From Rubrivivax sp. (GTDB lineage Bacteria; Pseudomonadota; Gammaproteobacteria; Burkholderiales; Burkholderiaceae_C), in NCBI GenBank assembly GCA_030680415.1, contig JAUXVE010000040.1, positions 1 to 61,826 on the forward strand: 61,826 nt of DNA. The letters run 5' to 3'. The notes under the pieces are model-generated. The model saw only the letters and a list, made by a program, of their open reading frames with translations, searched no databases and was not told where the DNA came from. Position 1 is the first letter of the stretch; the number at the start of each line of letters is the position of its first letter. Of the stretch, positions 25,292-35,302 are shown piece after piece. Both the position numbers and the translations under genes were made by a program.

Positions 25292-25317
25292 TGCACGAGT
25301 GGTCTCGTCGGTGAGCG
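25284..25317 (+). promoter_or_regulatory. candidate expression-platform hairpin of the SAH riboswitch
   Basis: CGCTCACC (25284-25291) and GGTGAGCG (25310-25317) are perfectly complementary, with an inner ACGAG/CTCGT stem. The 5' arm is the same strand that closes the aptamer pseudoknot, so the hairpin and the SAH-bound form exclude each other. No T-run follows, so the switch probably acts on translation or on an anti-stem. Confidence 0.6.
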
Positions 25318-25373
25318 GTCCAGATCCTCCCCCGCGTGCCCGTGCAGGTTCCTCAACCGTTTGGAGCCTGACG

Positions 25374-26819
<1,446 letters not shown>

Positions 26820-26860
26820 GCCCGCAGGCCGCCGCGGCGGCAGTCTTGCCAAGCATCGAT

Positions 26861-26895
26861 CATGGCGCCAGAATGGCGCCATGGTTCCATTCTGG
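26861..26895. promoter_or_regulatory. interlocked palindromes before the antitoxin (likely operator)
   Basis: CATGGCGCCA-GAA-TGGCGCCATG (26861-26883) is a perfect 10-bp inverted repeat. CCAGAATGG (26868-26876) and CCATTCTGG (26887-26895) form a second one that overlaps it. Both lie in the 84-bp gap between ahcY and the antitoxin, ending 8 bases before its ATG. FitA-type repressors bind such paired palindromes with the toxin complex, so an autoregulated promoter is likely here. Confidence 0.7.
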
Positions 26896-26903
26896 AGGCG
26901 GTG

Positions 26904-27329
26904 ATGAGTGTCAGCCTGTCGATCAAGGACGTACCCGAGGCGCTGGCCGAGCGCCTGCGCCTGCGGGCGGCGCGCAACCACCGGTCGCTGCAGCGCGAGT
27001 TGATGGCCATCGTGGAGGCAGCGGTCGAACCCGGGGTGGGTGTCGTGCCGCTGCAAGATACGGGCGGCCGTGCGACCACCGCGCCCGTCGCAGCCCACGA
27101 GTCCGACGGCGTCTATGCCGTCACGGCGCACGAGCAGCCGCCCGGAGTCGCAGACGACCTGCTGGCCGAACTCGACGCTATCGTCGCCTGCAGCCGCTGG
27201 GGCAGCGCGCCGCTGCTGACCCGCGAGCAGGCGCACGACCGTGCGCTGGCGCGCGAACTCGACTTCGAAGCGCGCACCGCCGAGCTCGCCGATGCGCGCC
27301 GCCGGCAGCACCACGGCGGTGCGGCATGA
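26904..27329 (+). CDS. FitA-like ribbon-helix-helix antitoxin
   Basis: 141 aa. The N-terminal SVSLSIKDVPEALAERLRLR is followed by AARNHRSLQRELMAIVEAAV, a FitA/Arc-type ribbon-helix-helix (beta strand SVSLSIKDVP, helix with 'NHRSLQREL'). The C-terminal half (ELDAIVACSRWGSAPLLTREQAHDRALARELDFEARTA) is longer than in the usual 80-aa FitA and probably holds the toxin. TGGAGG precedes the ATG. The stop overlaps the toxin ATG (ATGA). Confidence 0.82.
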   Translation: MSVSLSIKDVPEALAERLRLRAARNHRSLQRELMAIVEAAVEPGVGVVPLQDTGGRATTAPVAAHESDGVYAVTAHEQPPGVADDLLAELDAIVACSRWGSAPLLTREQAHDRALARELDFEARTAELADARRRQHHGGAA

Positions 27330-27760
27330 CGGCGCCCTTTTTCCTTGACACCAACATCCTCGTCTACGCCACCTCGCTCAGCCCAGACCACGCACCCAAG
27401 CGCGAGGTGGCGCGTGCCTGGTTGGGCCGCGGCGACTGGGGCGTGTCCACCCAGGTGCTCATGGAGTTCTACGCCCAGGCGCGCCAGCCGCGGCACGGCC
27501 TGCTGCCCACCGCGGCGCAGGCCTTCGTGGAGCGCATCGCCGCGCGCCGGCCGGTACTGGCGGTGGACAAGGAGCTCGTGCTCGACGCGCTGGCGCTGCG
27601 CCACCGCCATTACCTGTCGCACTGGGACGCGGCCATCCTGTGCGCCGCGCAGCGCCTGGGTGCGCGCACCGTCGTCAGCGAAGACATGGAACATGGCCGC
27701 GACTATGGCGGCGTGACGGTGATGAACCCGTTCGTGGCGCCAACGGAGGGCGCGCGCTGA
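27326..27760 (+). CDS. PIN-domain toxin (FitB/VapC-like)
   Basis: 144 aa. FFLDTNILVYATS (first Asp), VLMEFYAQ (Glu), LSHWDAAILCAAQRLGARTVVSEDMEHG (Asp and the final SEDM acidic motif) are the PIN active-site set, so the nuclease looks intact. The ATG overlaps the antitoxin stop by 4 bp. Its own TGA shares one base with the ATG of the next gene. The tight link to downstream modification genes is unusual and is treated as a finding. Confidence 0.88.
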   Translation: MTAPFFLDTNILVYATSLSPDHAPKREVARAWLGRGDWGVSTQVLMEFYAQARQPRHGLLPTAAQAFVERIAARRPVLAVDKELVLDALALRHRHYLSHWDAAILCAAQRLGARTVVSEDMEHGRDYGGVTVMNPFVAPTEGAR

Positions 27761-28074
27761 TGGGCCTGTTCGACACCCTGCGCTGCGAGCAACCGCTGCC
27801 CAACGGCTGCACCGAGCGCGAATTCCAGACCAAGTCGCTGGCCTGCGCGATGAACGACTACTGCCTGAGCGCCGCGGGCCGCCTGCTGCACCCGAGCGGC
27901 CAAGACACCGGCTTTCACGGCGTGCTGCGCTTCTACACTCGCAGCGCCACCGGCACCTGGCATGAATACGAGGCCAAGTTCACCGACGGCGCCCTGCAGC
28001 ACCTGGTGCCGGTGGCCAACGCCGCCTACAGCCCTGAAGGCATGATCCTGCCCCCACCTCCGGCCCAGCCATGA
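27760..28074 (+). CDS. 104-aa protein of unknown function in the TA-modification operon
   Basis: Not recognised. It opens MGLFDTLRCEQPLPNGCTER and contains FQTKSLACAMNDYCLSAAGRL, FHGVLRFYTRSATGTWHEYEAKFTDGALQHLVPVANA and a Pro tail. The pattern suggests a small beta-rich cytoplasmic protein with four cysteines. Its start shares a base with the toxin stop, and its stop overlaps the methyltransferase ATG by 4 bp, so it must be made with them. It could be a regulator or accessory subunit; there is no direct evidence. Confidence 0.75.
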   Translation: MGLFDTLRCEQPLPNGCTEREFQTKSLACAMNDYCLSAAGRLLHPSGQDTGFHGVLRFYTRSATGTWHEYEAKFTDGALQHLVPVANAAYSPEGMILPPPPAQP

Positions 28075-31000
28075 GCTCACCGCGACAACGTTTCCTCGAC
28101 CTGCTGCGCCGCGACATCCTGGAGCTCGATGCCGCCGAACTCGACTTCGGCATCTACCGCGTGCTGAACCACCGCCGCGCCACGGTGGACCGCTTCCTGA
28201 ATGAAGAACTGCCCGCGCGCATCGAAGCCGCGCTGACCCGCCTACCCGGGCTGGCTGGCGAAGACGAGGAAGCGCGCATCTACAACGCGCTGTACACGTT
28301 CTTCTCGCGCTACTACGACAGCGGCGACTTCCTGCCCCGCCAGCGCCGCGGCAAGGCCGGCCGCTACAGCGTGCCCTACGACGGCAGCGACACCCACTTC
28401 CACTGGGCCACCAAGGGCAGCCATTACGTGAAGAGCGGCGAACGCTTCGCCGCCTACGCCTATACGCAGTCCGACGGCACGCGCGTGCGCCTCGTGGTGC
28501 AGGCGGCCAGCGTGGAGCGCGACAACGCCAAGGGCGCGCAGCGCCACTATGTGCCGGCGGCGCTGGCCGCGCCCGGCCCGGCGCACCCGGGCGAATGGCG
28601 CCTGGCCTTCGAGCACCGCCCGTTGACCGAAGACGAACTGGCCCGCGCGGGCGGCAGCAAGCGGGGCCGAGCCGCCGCACCCGCCGCCGACACCACCGAT
28701 GAAGGCGAAGAGGCTGCGGCCGGCGCCAGCGTGCAGGAACGCCTGCTGAACGCCTGGCTGGCGCAGGCCAATGTGCCGCCCGCTGTCGACGTCGCACTGC
28801 TGGCCCGGCATGCGCTGCGCTATGTGAAAGGCCAGAGCACCGACTTCTTCGTGCACCCGCAACTGGGCCGCTTCCTGCGCGACGAGCTCGACCACTACCT
28901 GCAAGGCGAGTTCGTGAACCTTTGGGCCCTGCCCGACGACGCGCTGGCGCGTGAACGCGGCAAGCTGGCCACCTGCCGCGACGTGGGCCGCGCCATCATC
29001 GAAGTGCTGGCCACGCTGGAAGATCTGCAGGCCGCGCTGTTCGAGAAGCGCAAATTCGTGCTGGAAGCCAGCTACCTGGTGATGTGCTCGTGGCTGCGCG
29101 CCCAGGGCGAGGCCGGCGCCGCGCTGGTGGCGCAGGCGGCCGGGCATGCACCGCAGGTGGCGCGCTGGCGGCAGTGGCTGGGCGAGCCGGCAGAGAGCGC
29201 CGCCGACGGCGCCGCGCTGCTCGCCCGCTGCCCGCATCTGCCGTTGGACACGGCGTTGTTCGAAGAGGACTTCAAGTGGGCCGTGCTGGCGTGCGTGCCG
29301 GACTTTCAGGCCGCATTGGGCGGCATCCTCGTCCACGGCGACAACTACGCTGCGCTGCGCACGCTGGAGGCGCAGTGGCGGGCGGGCGTGAAGTGCATCT
29401 ACATCGATCCGCCGTACAACACGGGAAAGGACGGCTTCCTATACAAAGACGGCTATTTGCATTCAACGTGGCACACATTGCTTGAGGAACGGCTAGCGCT
29501 GAGCAAGACCTTTCTCCAGCAAGACGGCACTCTTCTTTCCAGCATTGACGAAGTCGAACGCAACGGCTTGGTCGCGCTGTGTGACCTGCAGTTTGGAGTG
29601 GACTGCCGCATTGGAAGTCTCGTCTGGAAGGGCGCGACTGACAACAACCCTACTCGGATCGCTATTGAGCATGAGTACGTTCTGGCCTATGCACGCTCGA
29701 TCGAAGACCTGGAGGAAACCTGGAGCACTGCAGACAGCGCAATTAAGACTCTGATGCTCGCGGAGTACGAGCGTATATGCACGGAAACGCCTGACTTTGC
29801 GCAGCGGCAGGTCCGCTTCGGAGAATTTGCTAATACGAGACGAAACGAGCTCGGGGACTTATATCGCTACAGACGTGTGGATGAGATCGGTCCGTATGCT
29901 GCGAGAAGAAATATGGACAATCCGGGTAAGCCCGGATACTTTCATGACGTAATTCACCCGGTTTCCGGAAGGCCTTGCTTGAAACCATTCTGGGGATGGC
30001 GATTCCCTGAGTCCACCATGAGCCGCTTCAGGGATGAAGGCCGGCTGATATTTGGCGAAGACGAAGGCAAGATCCCGGAACTGAAGGTCTACCTGAGCGA
30101 GGTGCGATTTCCATTGCGCAGTGTGTTGCAGTTGGACGCACGCAAAGGTTCGAACACTCTTGATCGGCTCTTCGGCTCACGCGACGTGTTCAGGAACCCA
30201 AAACCAATTGAACTTCTCGAACACCTTCTTCCATTCACGACAGACCCTGACTCGTTAACCCTCGACTACTTCGCCGGCTCCGGCACCACCGCCCATGCCG
30301 TCATCAATTTGAACCGCGACGACGGCGGCACGCGGCGTTTCATCCTCGTCGAACAGGGCGAGTATTTCGATACCGTGACGCTGCCGCGCGTCGCCAAGGT
30401 GATGGCCTGCCCCGAATGGAAGGACGGCAAACCGAGAGAAGGCGTGCAGCACGACGCCGCTGCCGGGGACGACCCCGACAGCCACTGGTCCAGCCGCACC
30501 CTGCCCGTCGTGCAGGTGCTGCGCATCGAACGCTACGAAGACAGCCTGGACGCTCTGGCGCTGCCCGGCGCCGCCGCAGAAGCCGGCCAGGGCGAACTGG
30601 CCGGCTTCGACGCATTGCTGCGCTACGTGGCCGACATCACCGACACTCCGCCGCCCGCCAACCCGGTGCGCCTGAGCACCGCCGCGCTGGCGCGCCCGCT
30701 GCACTACCGCCTGCCCACGGTATGGGAAGGCCGCGCCATCGAACGCCCGGTGGACCTGCTGCACACCGCGCTGCTGCTGCTGGGCCTGCACCCCGTGCGC
30801 CTGCGCCGCCTGTCGCGGCCTGCCGCCGCCGGCGATGGCCCGGCGCTGCTGGCCGAGGTGCGACCGCACCGCCCCGGCCAGCCCGCCGCCGCAGTGCCGC
30901 TGGAACTGCTGCTGCTGCGCGAACACGACGTGGACAACCTGACGCCTGCCGAGCTGAGGGCGCAGATGCAGGCCGAATACGACTGGCTGGCCGGCGCGGT

Positions 31001-31157
31001 GCAGCAGCACTTCGGCCGCGCGCTGGCCAGCTACGCCTGCGTGCACCACAACCGCGACCTGCTGCTGCCCGGCCAAGGCGAACGCGGCGCCAGCCTGGAC
31101 GCCGCGCTGGCGCAGGCCATGTGGTCGCGCGACCCGGCCTTCAGCGCCGCTGCCTGA
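28071..31157 (+). CDS. type III-like site-specific DNA methyltransferase (Mod)
   Basis: 1028 aa, beta-group amino-methyltransferase. Motif IV is IYIDPPYNTGKDGFLY at about residue 442, and motif I LDYFAGSGTTAHAVINLNRD follows at about 728, the order seen in type III Mod proteins. The N-terminal 430 residues (DILELDAAELDFGIYRVLNH, ...DFFVHPQLGRFLRDELDHYL) are an extension common to large Mod proteins paired with helicase-nucleases. The C-terminus (800-1028) is Ala/Leu-rich. Between the two catalytic motifs the DNA drops in GC (about 29440-30245), marking the probable target-recognition domain as foreign. It uses SAM and releases SAH. Confidence 0.9.
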   Translation: MSSPRQRFLDLLRRDILELDAAELDFGIYRVLNHRRATVDRFLNEELPARIEAALTRLPGLAGEDEEARIYNALYTFFSRYYDSGDFLPRQRRGKAGRYSVPYDGSDTHFHWATKGSHYVKSGERFAAYAYTQSDGTRVRLVVQAASVERDNAKGAQRHYVPAALAAPGPAHPGEWRLAFEHRPLTEDELARAGGSKRGRAAAPAADTTDEGEEAAAGASVQERLLNAWLAQANVPPAVDVALLARHALRYVKGQSTDFFVHPQLGRFLRDELDHYLQGEFVNLWALPDDALARERGKLATCRDVGRAIIEVLATLEDLQAALFEKRKFVLEASYLVMCSWLRAQGEAGAALVAQAAGHAPQVARWRQWLGEPAESAADGAALLARCPHLPLDTALFEEDFKWAVLACVPDFQAALGGILVHGDNYAALRTLEAQWRAGVKCIYIDPPYNTGKDGFLYKDGYLHSTWHTLLEERLALSKTFLQQDGTLLSSIDEVERNGLVALCDLQFGVDCRIGSLVWKGATDNNPTRIAIEHEYVLAYARSIEDLEETWSTADSAIKTLMLAEYERICTETPDFAQRQVRFGEFANTRRNELGDLYRYRRVDEIGPYAARRNMDNPGKPGYFHDVIHPVSGRPCLKPFWGWRFPESTMSRFRDEGRLIFGEDEGKIPELKVYLSEVRFPLRSVLQLDARKGSNTLDRLFGSRDVFRNPKPIELLEHLLPFTTDPDSLTLDYFAGSGTTAHAVINLNRDDGGTRRFILVEQGEYFDTVTLPRVAKVMACPEWKDGKPREGVQHDAAAGDDPDSHWSSRTLPVVQVLRIERYEDSLDALALPGAAAEAGQGELAGFDALLRYVADITDTPPPANPVRLSTAALARPLHYRLPTVWEGRAIERPVDLLHTALLLLGLHPVRLRRLSRPAAAGDGPALLAEVRPHRPGQPAAAVPLELLLLREHDVDNLTPAELRAQMQAEYDWLAGAVQQHFGRALASYACVHHNRDLLLPGQGERGASLDAALAQAMWSRDPAFSAAA

Positions 31158-31187
31158 GCCCGCCCGCACCCACCCGCCCGCCTGCCC

Positions 31188-34100
31188 ATGGCCACCCGCC
31201 GCAGCGCCCCCGCGCGCACCCACCCCGCCCGCAGCCCGCGCCCGGCCTTCGTGCGCAGCCTGCTGCTGCCGCGCGCCTTCGCCGCCGCTTTCGGCCTGCG
31301 TGAAGCGGCGCTGCCGCGACTGCTGGCCGAATCCGACCCCGGCCGCGACGCCGCAGGCCTGAGCGGCTGTGCGCGTGCGCTGGGCGCGCTGGTGGCCAGC
31401 AGCGTGGCGCCCGAAACGCTGCGCCGCTGGGACCTGGCCATCGCGGCGCACGAATCAGCCGTGGGTGCGGCGCGCGCCGCGCACGCCCTGGCCGCCGGTC
31501 AGGCGCCACAGGTCTTCCGGCTGACGCACTTCCAGTGGCTGGCCTGCGCGGTGGTGGAGTGGCACCTGGAAGCGCTGGCCGCCGACGCCGCTGCCCATGT
31601 GGCGCGGCTGGAAGCGCTGCGCGAACGCGAACTGCCGCACCTGCCGACCTACAGCACGCAGGACGCGCGCAAACTGGCGTGCTTCATGGCCACCGGCGCG
31701 GGCAAGACGCTCGTGTTGCACCTGAACCTGCGGCAGTTCCTGGCGCACCGGCTGTTCGAGCCGCAGTCGATGCTGCTGTTGACACCGAACGAAGCCCTGA
31801 GCGCGCAGCACCGCGCCGAACTGCAGGCCTCGGGCCTGGGCGCCCTGGGTGTGCGCGTGGCGGAGATCACCAAGTTCTACGTCGATGCGCCGGGCTCGCG
31901 GCGGCCGAAGAAGGGCGTGAGCGAAGCCACCTCGCGCTACGAGGGCCCGAACTTGCTCTTGGTTGACGAAGGGCACAAGGGCGGCACCAGCGGCGGCGAG
32001 AAGGACTGGCGCGCCATCCGCGAAGCGCTGGCCGGCGGCAGCACCGAAGCGCAGACCGGCTTCACCTTCGAATATTCAGCCACCTTCGCGCAGATTGCCG
32101 ACAAGGACGCCGAGCTCTACGACGAGTACGCGCGCTGCGTGGCGCTGGACTTCGGGTATGCGCGCTTCTGGCGCGAGGGCTACGGCAAGCAGCCGCGGCA
32201 GATCAACGCGCGGCAGGAAGCAGGGGCCGACTTCGCCTTGGCCGCCGGGCTGCTGGCCTTCTACCAGCAGCGGCGTGCCTACCGCGACCACCCCGCGCTG
32301 GCGCACGACTACCTGGTGGCCGCGCCGCTGCTGGCCTGCGTGGGCAAGGACGTGACCGCAGGCGACGCCGAAGCCGACGTGGCGCGGCTGGTGGCCTTTC
32401 TGGCCCGCGCCTGTGGCGACCCGGCCTGGCTGGCGCAGCAGATCGAAGCCGTGCTGGCCGGGGCCGAGCCGGCCCAGGCTGGCATCGGGCTGCCGGCGCT
32501 GGACCTGCGCTGGCTGCGCCAGACCATGGCCGAGCGCGCATTCGCCGCGCCGGACATCGCTGCTGACCTGGCGCGCGCCGTTTTCGGGGGCACGGGCAGC
32601 CTGACGCTGCATCTGGTGGGCGCCAACGAGATCGGCCTGAAGTGCCTGGGCGCCGCCGACGACGCCTATTTCGGCGTGGTGCGGGTGGGCGAGGCGCGCA
32701 AGCTGGCAGAAACGCTGCACCGCGTGGGCATCGCCGCGCGAGGCGAGCCCGACCGCCTGGCGGGAAGCCTGTTCGCGCGGTTGGACACGGACGACCGGCT
32801 CTCGGTGCTGATCGGCGCGAAGATGTTCGTCGAGGGCTGGTCGAGCTGGCGCGTCAGCTCACTGGCGTTGATGAACGTGGGCCGCAGTCCGGGCGCCGAG
32901 ATCGTGCAGCTCTTCGGCCGCGGCGTGCGGCTGCGCGGGCGCGGCTTCAGCCTGAAGCGCGACGAAGACGCGCCGCTGCCGGTGCAGGCGCTGCAGAGCC
33001 TGCAGGTCTTTGGCGTGCGCGCCGACTACCTGCAGCAGTTCCTGGACATGCTGGCACGCGAAGGCGTGCAGCCGCAGGTCTTGCACCTGCCGGTGACGCA
33101 GCAGCCGCCCATCGCCGCGCTGGGCCTGCACACGCTGGCGCTGGACGAAGGCCGATTCGCCGAGTGCGTGGGTTTCGACCCCGCCACGGTGCTGCCGCAG
33201 CGCCTGGCCGTGGACCCCGACGTGCGCGTGTCCGCGGGCCTGGGGCCGGCCCAGGCTTTGGGGGGCGCCAGCGTCTTGCGGCCCTCGCTGGCCGGCTGGC
33301 TGGACACCGAGCCCGCCTACCAGCACGCGCTGCGGGTGAAGCGGCAACAAGGCCTGTCGGGGCTGGTGTTCGGCCCGAAGGCCTTGCAGGACTACCTGGC
33401 CGGCTGCAGCGTCAGCGCCCCGCCCGGATGGTTCGAGCACCCGGCCCTCGGCACGGCGCGACGCGTGCCGGTGGCGCTGGCGGCGCTGGAAAAGGGCCTG
33501 GTGCTGGCGTGGCGCCAAGCCGGGCGGCGCTGGCGCATGCAGCGCCTGGCGGTGGCGCCGCTGACGGAAGCCAATGCCGGCCTGCCACGGCAATGGGTGA
33601 ACGGGCTGCCGCAGTTGGCATGGCGCCTGGAGGTGGACGTGGCGCGCGGCGCCGCCGATGCGGTGATGGACGCGGCCCGCGCCATCGTCGAACAGGGGCT
33701 GCGGCCACCCGCCTTTCTGGATGCGCTGAACGCGTTTCTCGCCGATCAGCCGGGCGGCCTGCTGGATGTCGCAGCGCAGGTGCAGGCGCTGCTGGACGAC
33801 CCGGCTGCCATCGCGCAAGAGACCCTGAAGCTGCCGCTGCCGCGCCTGCATGCCGCGCCTCATCTGTACGCGCCGGTGCTGATGGAACGGGCGCTGCGGC
33901 CGGCGGCGGCCGCAGCACTGCCCGCGGCGGCGGAGCAGATGCCGCTGTTCGGCGGCGACGCCTGGATCGACAATGCCGCCGTCACGGTGCGCCCGCCCGC
34001 GCTGAACGAGGGCGAATCGAAGTTCCTGTGGGACCTGCGCGCCTGGTGGGCCACCCACCATGCCTGCACCGGCTGGCGCGATGTGCACCTGTACGTGCTG

Positions 34101-34466
34101 CGCAACCCGGCAGCGGGCGGCTTGCGCCTGTACCGCGACAGCGGCTTCGCCCCGGATTTCATGCTGTGGATCAAGCGTGGCGAGGCGCAGGCGCTGGGCC
34201 TGGTGGACCCCAAGGGCTTGGCCCGTGGCTGGCCGCAGGACAAGCTGGACATGATCTCCGACCTGGAAGTCGCTAGCCTGTCGTTGCCCGTGCGGGCTGC
34301 CCTCGTCACTGCCACGCTGCCCGAGCACATGGCCCTGCCGCCCGGCATGCAAGCCACCGCCGCGTCGCTGTGGACAGCCCGCATCTTGCGGCAGTCCGAC
34401 GCCGAGCACATCGACCAACTGATGAACCACCTGCGTGCCGCGCTAGGGGCACCGGCAGCACCATGA
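31188..34466 (+). CDS. type III-like restriction enzyme subunit (DEAD/DEAH helicase with C-terminal nuclease)
   Basis: 1092 aa. Walker A FMATGAGKTLVLHLN at about residue 166, a DEGH variant of the DEAH box in LLLVDEGHKGG (about 259), SATFAQ as motif III and QLFGRGVRLRGRGF as motif VI make a superfamily 2 helicase. Near the C-terminus, YRDSGFAPDFMLWI (about 980-993) followed by ALGLVDPKGLARG (about 1003) fits a PD-(D/E)xK nuclease. With the preceding methyltransferase it forms a type III restriction-modification pair. It starts 30 bp after Mod. Its stop overlaps the metF ATG by 4 bp. Confidence 0.88.
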   Translation: MATRRSAPARTHPARSPRPAFVRSLLLPRAFAAAFGLREAALPRLLAESDPGRDAAGLSGCARALGALVASSVAPETLRRWDLAIAAHESAVGAARAAHALAAGQAPQVFRLTHFQWLACAVVEWHLEALAADAAAHVARLEALRERELPHLPTYSTQDARKLACFMATGAGKTLVLHLNLRQFLAHRLFEPQSMLLLTPNEALSAQHRAELQASGLGALGVRVAEITKFYVDAPGSRRPKKGVSEATSRYEGPNLLLVDEGHKGGTSGGEKDWRAIREALAGGSTEAQTGFTFEYSATFAQIADKDAELYDEYARCVALDFGYARFWREGYGKQPRQINARQEAGADFALAAGLLAFYQQRRAYRDHPALAHDYLVAAPLLACVGKDVTAGDAEADVARLVAFLARACGDPAWLAQQIEAVLAGAEPAQAGIGLPALDLRWLRQTMAERAFAAPDIAADLARAVFGGTGSLTLHLVGANEIGLKCLGAADDAYFGVVRVGEARKLAETLHRVGIAARGEPDRLAGSLFARLDTDDRLSVLIGAKMFVEGWSSWRVSSLALMNVGRSPGAEIVQLFGRGVRLRGRGFSLKRDEDAPLPVQALQSLQVFGVRADYLQQFLDMLAREGVQPQVLHLPVTQQPPIAALGLHTLALDEGRFAECVGFDPATVLPQRLAVDPDVRVSAGLGPAQALGGASVLRPSLAGWLDTEPAYQHALRVKRQQGLSGLVFGPKALQDYLAGCSVSAPPGWFEHPALGTARRVPVALAALEKGLVLAWRQAGRRWRMQRLAVAPLTEANAGLPRQWVNGLPQLAWRLEVDVARGAADAVMDAARAIVEQGLRPPAFLDALNAFLADQPGGLLDVAAQVQALLDDPAAIAQETLKLPLPRLHAAPHLYAPVLMERALRPAAAAALPAAAEQMPLFGGDAWIDNAAVTVRPPALNEGESKFLWDLRAWWATHHACTGWRDVHLYVLRNPAAGGLRLYRDSGFAPDFMLWIKRGEAQALGLVDPKGLARGWPQDKLDMISDLEVASLSLPVRAALVTATLPEHMALPPGMQATAASLWTARILRQSDAEHIDQLMNHLRAALGAPAAP

Positions 34467-35302
34467 CCTCCATCCCCTACAGCTTCGAGTTCTTCCCCCC
34501 CAACACCCCCGTCGGCAGCGAAAAGCTCAAGACCGTGGTGCGCGAACTCGCCACGGTGAACCCGGAGTTCTTCAGCGTCACCTACGGCGCCGGCGGCAGC
34601 ACGCGGGAAAAGACGCTGGCCACGGTGCGCGACATCGCTGCCCTGGGCTACGAGGCGGTGCCGCACCTGTCGTGCGTAGGCAGCACCGAAACCGGCATCG
34701 CCGAGATCCTGGCCACCTACCGCGCCCAGGGCATCCGCCGCCTGGTCGCGCTGCGCGGCGACCTGCCCAGCGGCACCGCCACCGCGGGCGAGTTCCGCTA
34801 TGCCAGCGAGCTGGTCGCGTTCATCCGCCGCACGCAGGGCGCCGACTGGTTCATCGAGGTCGCTGCCTACCCCGAATACCACCCGCAGCAGCGCTATGCG
34901 CGGCGCGACCTGGAGCACTTCGCGGCCAAGGTCAAGGCCGGCGCCGACTCGGCGATCACGCAGTTCTTCTACAACCCCGACGCCTATTTCCACTTCGTCG
35001 ACGAGGTGCGCGCTTTGGGCGTCACCGTGCCCATCGTGCCGGGCATCATGCCGATCCACAACTACGCCCGGATCGCGCAGTTCGCGGCCCGCGACGGCAT
35101 CGAGATCCCACGCTGGGTGGCGCTGAAGATGGAAGGCTACATGGATGACACGGCGTCGATCCGCGCCTTCGGCATCGACGTCGTGACCCGCCTGTGCGAG
35201 CGGCTGATCGCCGGCGGCGCGCCGGGCATCCACTTCTACACGCTCAACCAGAGCGCGCTCGGGCTCGAGATCTGCCGCCGGCTGGCGGCCGCGGCGGCCT
35301 GA
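34463..35302 (+). CDS. metF: methylenetetrahydrofolate reductase
   Basis: 279 aa. SFEFFPPNTPVGSEKL, SVTYGAGGSTREKTLATV, HLSCVG, LVALRGDLP and ITQFFYNPDAYFHFVDEVRALG are the family's FAD/folate-binding segments. It makes 5-methyl-THF for methionine synthesis and so joins ahcY in the methyl cycle. The ATG lies inside the end of the restriction gene (ATGA overlap), with no strong ribosome binding site, so its translation may now depend on the upstream gene. Confidence 0.95.
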   Translation: MTSIPYSFEFFPPNTPVGSEKLKTVVRELATVNPEFFSVTYGAGGSTREKTLATVRDIAALGYEAVPHLSCVGSTETGIAEILATYRAQGIRRLVALRGDLPSGTATAGEFRYASELVAFIRRTQGADWFIEVAAYPEYHPQQRYARRDLEHFAAKVKAGADSAITQFFYNPDAYFHFVDEVRALGVTVPIVPGIMPIHNYARIAQFAARDGIEIPRWVALKMEGYMDDTASIRAFGIDVVTRLCERLIAGGAPGIHFYTLNQSALGLEICRRLAAAAA

